Shown piece by piece: positions 5,690 to 7,856 of a DNA stretch of 7,856 nt. The first letter of the stretch is position 1. Each line of letters begins with the position of its first letter. Under the pieces are notes generated by a model, which saw nothing but the letters and a program-made list of their open reading frames with translations, was not told the origin of the DNA and did not search any database. The translations under genes were made by a program, and so were the position numbers. The DNA comes from Pedosphaera sp. (GTDB lineage: Bacteria; Verrucomicrobiota; Verrucomicrobiae; Limisphaerales; Pedosphaeraceae), in assembly GCA_028293265.1 (NCBI GenBank), contig JAQGPB010000384.1, positions 1-7,856 of the forward strand, in the 5' to 3' direction.

Positions 5690-5717
5690 AATGCGGAGTG
5701 CGGAGTGCGGAATGGGG
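5690..5717. repeat. Heptamer tandem repeat, non-coding copy
   Basis: Four 7-bp units (aatgcgg, agtgcgg, agtgcgg, aatgggg) lie in tandem. They are the same family as the array within the 412-residue gene (3331-3358) and the two-unit copy at 2070-2083. No gene overlaps this copy. Confidence 0.85.
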
Positions 5718-5873
5718 ACGGGCAAGCCGGCGGCCTGGGTGGGGGCAATTGCGTGATTCTCTTTGTTGGCACTGTTCATGGCGTTTTATAAGCCTGGTGT
5801 TTGGGCAATCAATGCGACTTGTATGTCTTCGGTCCGCCTCGTTGCCTTGGCGGCGACGCATGCTGAATTGACT

Positions 5874-5915
5874 GGCGGCGGGACGCCGCCGTCACTCGCA
5901 GGCGGGGACGCCCGC
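5874..5915. repeat. Paired GC-rich hairpins of a dispersed repeat
   Basis: Two stems stand side by side: ggcggcg-gga-cgccgcc (5874-5890, 7 bp) and gcggg-gacg-cccgc (5902-5915, 5 bp). The pattern of a GC-rich repeat built around ggggacg-type sequence recurs near 3903-3920 (gcggggacgctcgcccc), which suggests dispersed repeat DNA and not a gene-specific signal. Confidence 0.55.
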
Positions 5916-5971
5916 GCTACAAGACAAGGGGCGGTTCACGCCCGACTTCTGGGTGCGATCTTATCAGGCCG

Positions 5972-5992
5972 GTTGGACATAGGCTGTCCAAC
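5972..5992. terminator. Perfect hairpin downstream of glgA, possible transcription end
   Basis: The sequence gttggaca-taggc-tgtccaac forms an 8-bp perfect stem with a 5-nt loop, about 44 bp past the glgA stop. On the minus strand, the direction of glgA, no T tract follows, so it may pause or stabilise the mRNA end without being a classical terminator. On the plus strand a T-rich stretch follows after about 8 nt. It could also be part of a dispersed repeat. Confidence 0.35.
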
Positions 5993-6035
5993 ATCGAGAT
6001 TTATTTTTCTTGCGGCGGAACTGCCAAAATTTGAC

Positions 6036-7472
6036 CTATCCCCGATAAACATCCAGATACCGCTTCACCATCCGGTCCCAAGAAAAATCAGCCATCATTC
6101 CATTTCTTCGGTAATGGAGCAGCACTTTTGGATCACCATAAAGCACCAAAGCCTTGCGCATGGCCCGTGCCAAGGCCCGCCCGGAATATTCCGCAAATTT
6201 GATCCCGGTTGCCTGTTCGTGATCCTCGGTCGCATCCACCACGGTGTCATCCAGTCCGCCGGTGATGCGCACTATGGGAATCGTCCCGTAACGCAGGCTA
6301 TACATTTGATTCAGCCCGCACGGTTCAAACCTCGACGGCATCAGATAAAAATCACAACCTGCCTCAATGCGTTGCGACAATCCCTGATCGAAGCCGATGC
6401 GCACCGCGACTTTGTCTGGATATCGCTTCGCCAATGCGCGATAGGCATTCTCAAACACCGGGGCACCGCTGCCGAGCAGGACGAATTGCAGGTCGGTGCT
6501 CAACATTTCCTCCAGCGCCGCCAGTTGGATGTCCAATCCCTTCTGGTCGGCAAGCCGCGTGATGGTTCCGAACAACGGCGTGCTGGCGGCCGCTGGCAGG
6601 CCAAGTTCCTTCTGCAACGCCAGCTTGTCCTTCGCTTTCCCGGCGAGACTGCGCACGGAATAAGGATGCGGCAGATGCGGATTGCCAGTGGTGCTCCATT
6701 CTTCATAATCCACGCCGTTCAAAATGCCGAACAACGAACCTTGGCGGCGACGCAACACGTCATCCAACCCGCAACCCAGCTCTGGCGTCGTGATTTCGCG
6801 CGCGTAACGCGGACTTACCGTGGTGATGGCATCGGCATACACGATGCCTGCCTTCAGGCAGTTCATGCTGGTATAGAATTCCGCACCCATCGGGTTGAAA
6901 TAATCGAGTGGCAGATTGGTCAGCCCATATTGTGGGGCGGGAAAAATGCCTTGGTAAGCCAGATTATGGATCGTGAAGCAGGTCCGGGGGATGTTGCTCC
7001 AGCCCTCCTGCATGCGTTGCTGTAGCAACAACAACGGCAGCATGCCAGTCTGCCAATCGTTCGCATGGATCACTTCCGGTTTCCAAGGCAGATAACGCGC
7101 CAGGTGCAGTGCCGCCTTGGAAAAGAAAATAAAACGAGCGGCATTGTCTGGGTAATCCACGCCGTTCTCCTGATATACGCCGGGACGCTGATAGAATTCC
7201 GATTGGTGGACGAAATAAAGGGTAAGCCTCTTCTCCGGCTCCAGTTTCCAGACTTCCGCCTGAACCCGCTGCGATCCCAGCGGCAGGTCCATGTGCCAAT
7301 CCATTTTGGTGAGGGCGGGAAAACGTTCGCGAATGCCGCGATACAATGGTGTTACCACCCCCACCTGATGACCGGCATGGGCCAGCGCTTTGGCCAATGC
7401 CCCGGCCATGTCCGCCAGGCCGCCCGTCTTGGAATAAGGATGGACTTCGCTGCTCGCCAGCAGGATTTTCAT
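6036..7472 (-). CDS. glgA: Glycogen synthase (ADP-glucose type, GT5)
   Basis: GlgA transfers glucose from ADP-glucose to the growing alpha-1,4-glucan in cytoplasmic glycogen synthesis. The 478 residues match the usual length (about 477). The N-terminal MKILLASSEVHPYSKTGGLAD carries the KTGGL glucosyl-nucleotide motif (15-19). HANDWQTG lies at 136-143 and TVSPRYAREI at 218-227. The C-terminal Rossmann domain has TRLADQKGLD with R306 and K311, and SRFEPCGLNQMYSLRYGT with E383 and C385. These correspond to E. coli R300, K305, E377 and C379, a constant shift of six. The start 8 bp after the serS stop suggests co-transcription and perhaps coupling; no strong Shine-Dalgarno is seen between them. 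No other glg genes are in the window. All key residues are present, so the enzyme should be active. Confidence 0.97.
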   Translation of the reverse strand: MKILLASSEVHPYSKTGGLADMAGALAKALAHAGHQVGVVTPLYRGIRERFPALTKMDWHMDLPLGSQRVQAEVWKLEPEKRLTLYFVHQSEFYQRPGVYQENGVDYPDNAARFIFFSKAALHLARYLPWKPEVIHANDWQTGMLPLLLLQQRMQEGWSNIPRTCFTIHNLAYQGIFPAPQYGLTNLPLDYFNPMGAEFYTSMNCLKAGIVYADAITTVSPRYAREITTPELGCGLDDVLRRRQGSLFGILNGVDYEEWSTTGNPHLPHPYSVRSLAGKAKDKLALQKELGLPAAASTPLFGTITRLADQKGLDIQLAALEEMLSTDLQFVLLGSGAPVFENAYRALAKRYPDKVAVRIGFDQGLSQRIEAGCDFYLMPSRFEPCGLNQMYSLRYGTIPIVRITGGLDDTVVDATEDHEQATGIKFAEYSGRALARAMRKALVLYGDPKVLLHYRRNGMMADFSWDRMVKRYLDVYRG

Positions 7473-7480
7473 GCGGCTGG

Positions 7481-7856
<376 letters not shown>

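Larger units (their letters stand above)
5551..6035. other. Gene-free, repeat-filled region between glgA and the 346-residue gene
   Basis: No credible gene is present; open frames here are repeat translations or antisense to glgA. From left to right it holds a C-rich tract (about 5606-5622), three 9-bp units, four 7-bp units, two adjacent GC-rich hairpins (5874-5915) and a perfect hairpin close to the end of glgA. The promoter of the 346-residue gene must lie within the first 60 bp or so. Confidence 0.75.

Noticed and set aside
5631..5717. Tandem repeats considered as a CRISPR array
   Set aside because: Units are 7-9 bp with no spacers, and no cas genes are present.
5763..7025. 420-codon plus-strand open frame
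   Set aside because: Most of it is antisense to glgA, whose catalytic motifs are intact; the rest covers repeats. Composition (His/Arg/Gln/Pro-rich) is typical of an antisense shadow.

Overview
The window looks like bacterial chromosome, probably from the Verrucomicrobiota (a Pedosphaera/Limisphaerales-like lineage). I infer this from dispersed intergenic repeats that I associate with those genomes: heptamer arrays of agtgcgg/aatgcgg, which translate as HSALRTPNS-type peptides, an aacatcg array, and GC-rich ccctctccc...gggagaggg palindromes. A similarity search would be needed to confirm the lineage. All six well-supported genes, and both smaller candidates, lie on the minus strand, so they are described here from the right edge leftward.

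Right side (6036-7856): the 3' end of serS (seryl-tRNA synthetase, cut by the window edge) is followed after 8 bp by a complete glgA (glycogen synthase). They are probably co-transcribed. A gene-free, repeat-filled stretch (5551-6035) follows glgA.

Middle (4130-5550): an unrecognised 346-residue protein has a four-cysteine zinc ribbon, one membrane segment, a helical stalk, a Pro/Ala linker and a beta-rich C-terminal domain. A compact terminator overlaps its stop codon. Next comes a 99-residue antibiotic-biosynthesis-monooxygenase-type (ABM) protein with a strong ribosome binding site. A second repeat-rich gene-free stretch (3559-4129) holds a MITE-like element with 13-bp terminal inverted repeats.

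Left side (1-3558): a 412-residue coiled-coil protein has a helix-turn-helix-like segment and a disordered N-terminal tail built partly from the same repeats that fill the intergenic regions. It is followed by a gene-free stretch (1829-2319) holding a strikingly self-complementary 147-bp element. A pair of small hypothetical genes overlapping by ATGA (1828-1320) comes next, then an intrinsic terminator, and finally the 5' two thirds or so of rnr (RNase R).

The housekeeping genes (rnr, glgA, serS) are ordinary. The parts worth a second look are the repeat families and their presence inside a coding region, the folded 2126-2277 element, the coupled small-gene pair and the zinc-ribbon membrane protein. 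I see no convincing defence system, CRISPR array, transposase, tRNA or rRNA.
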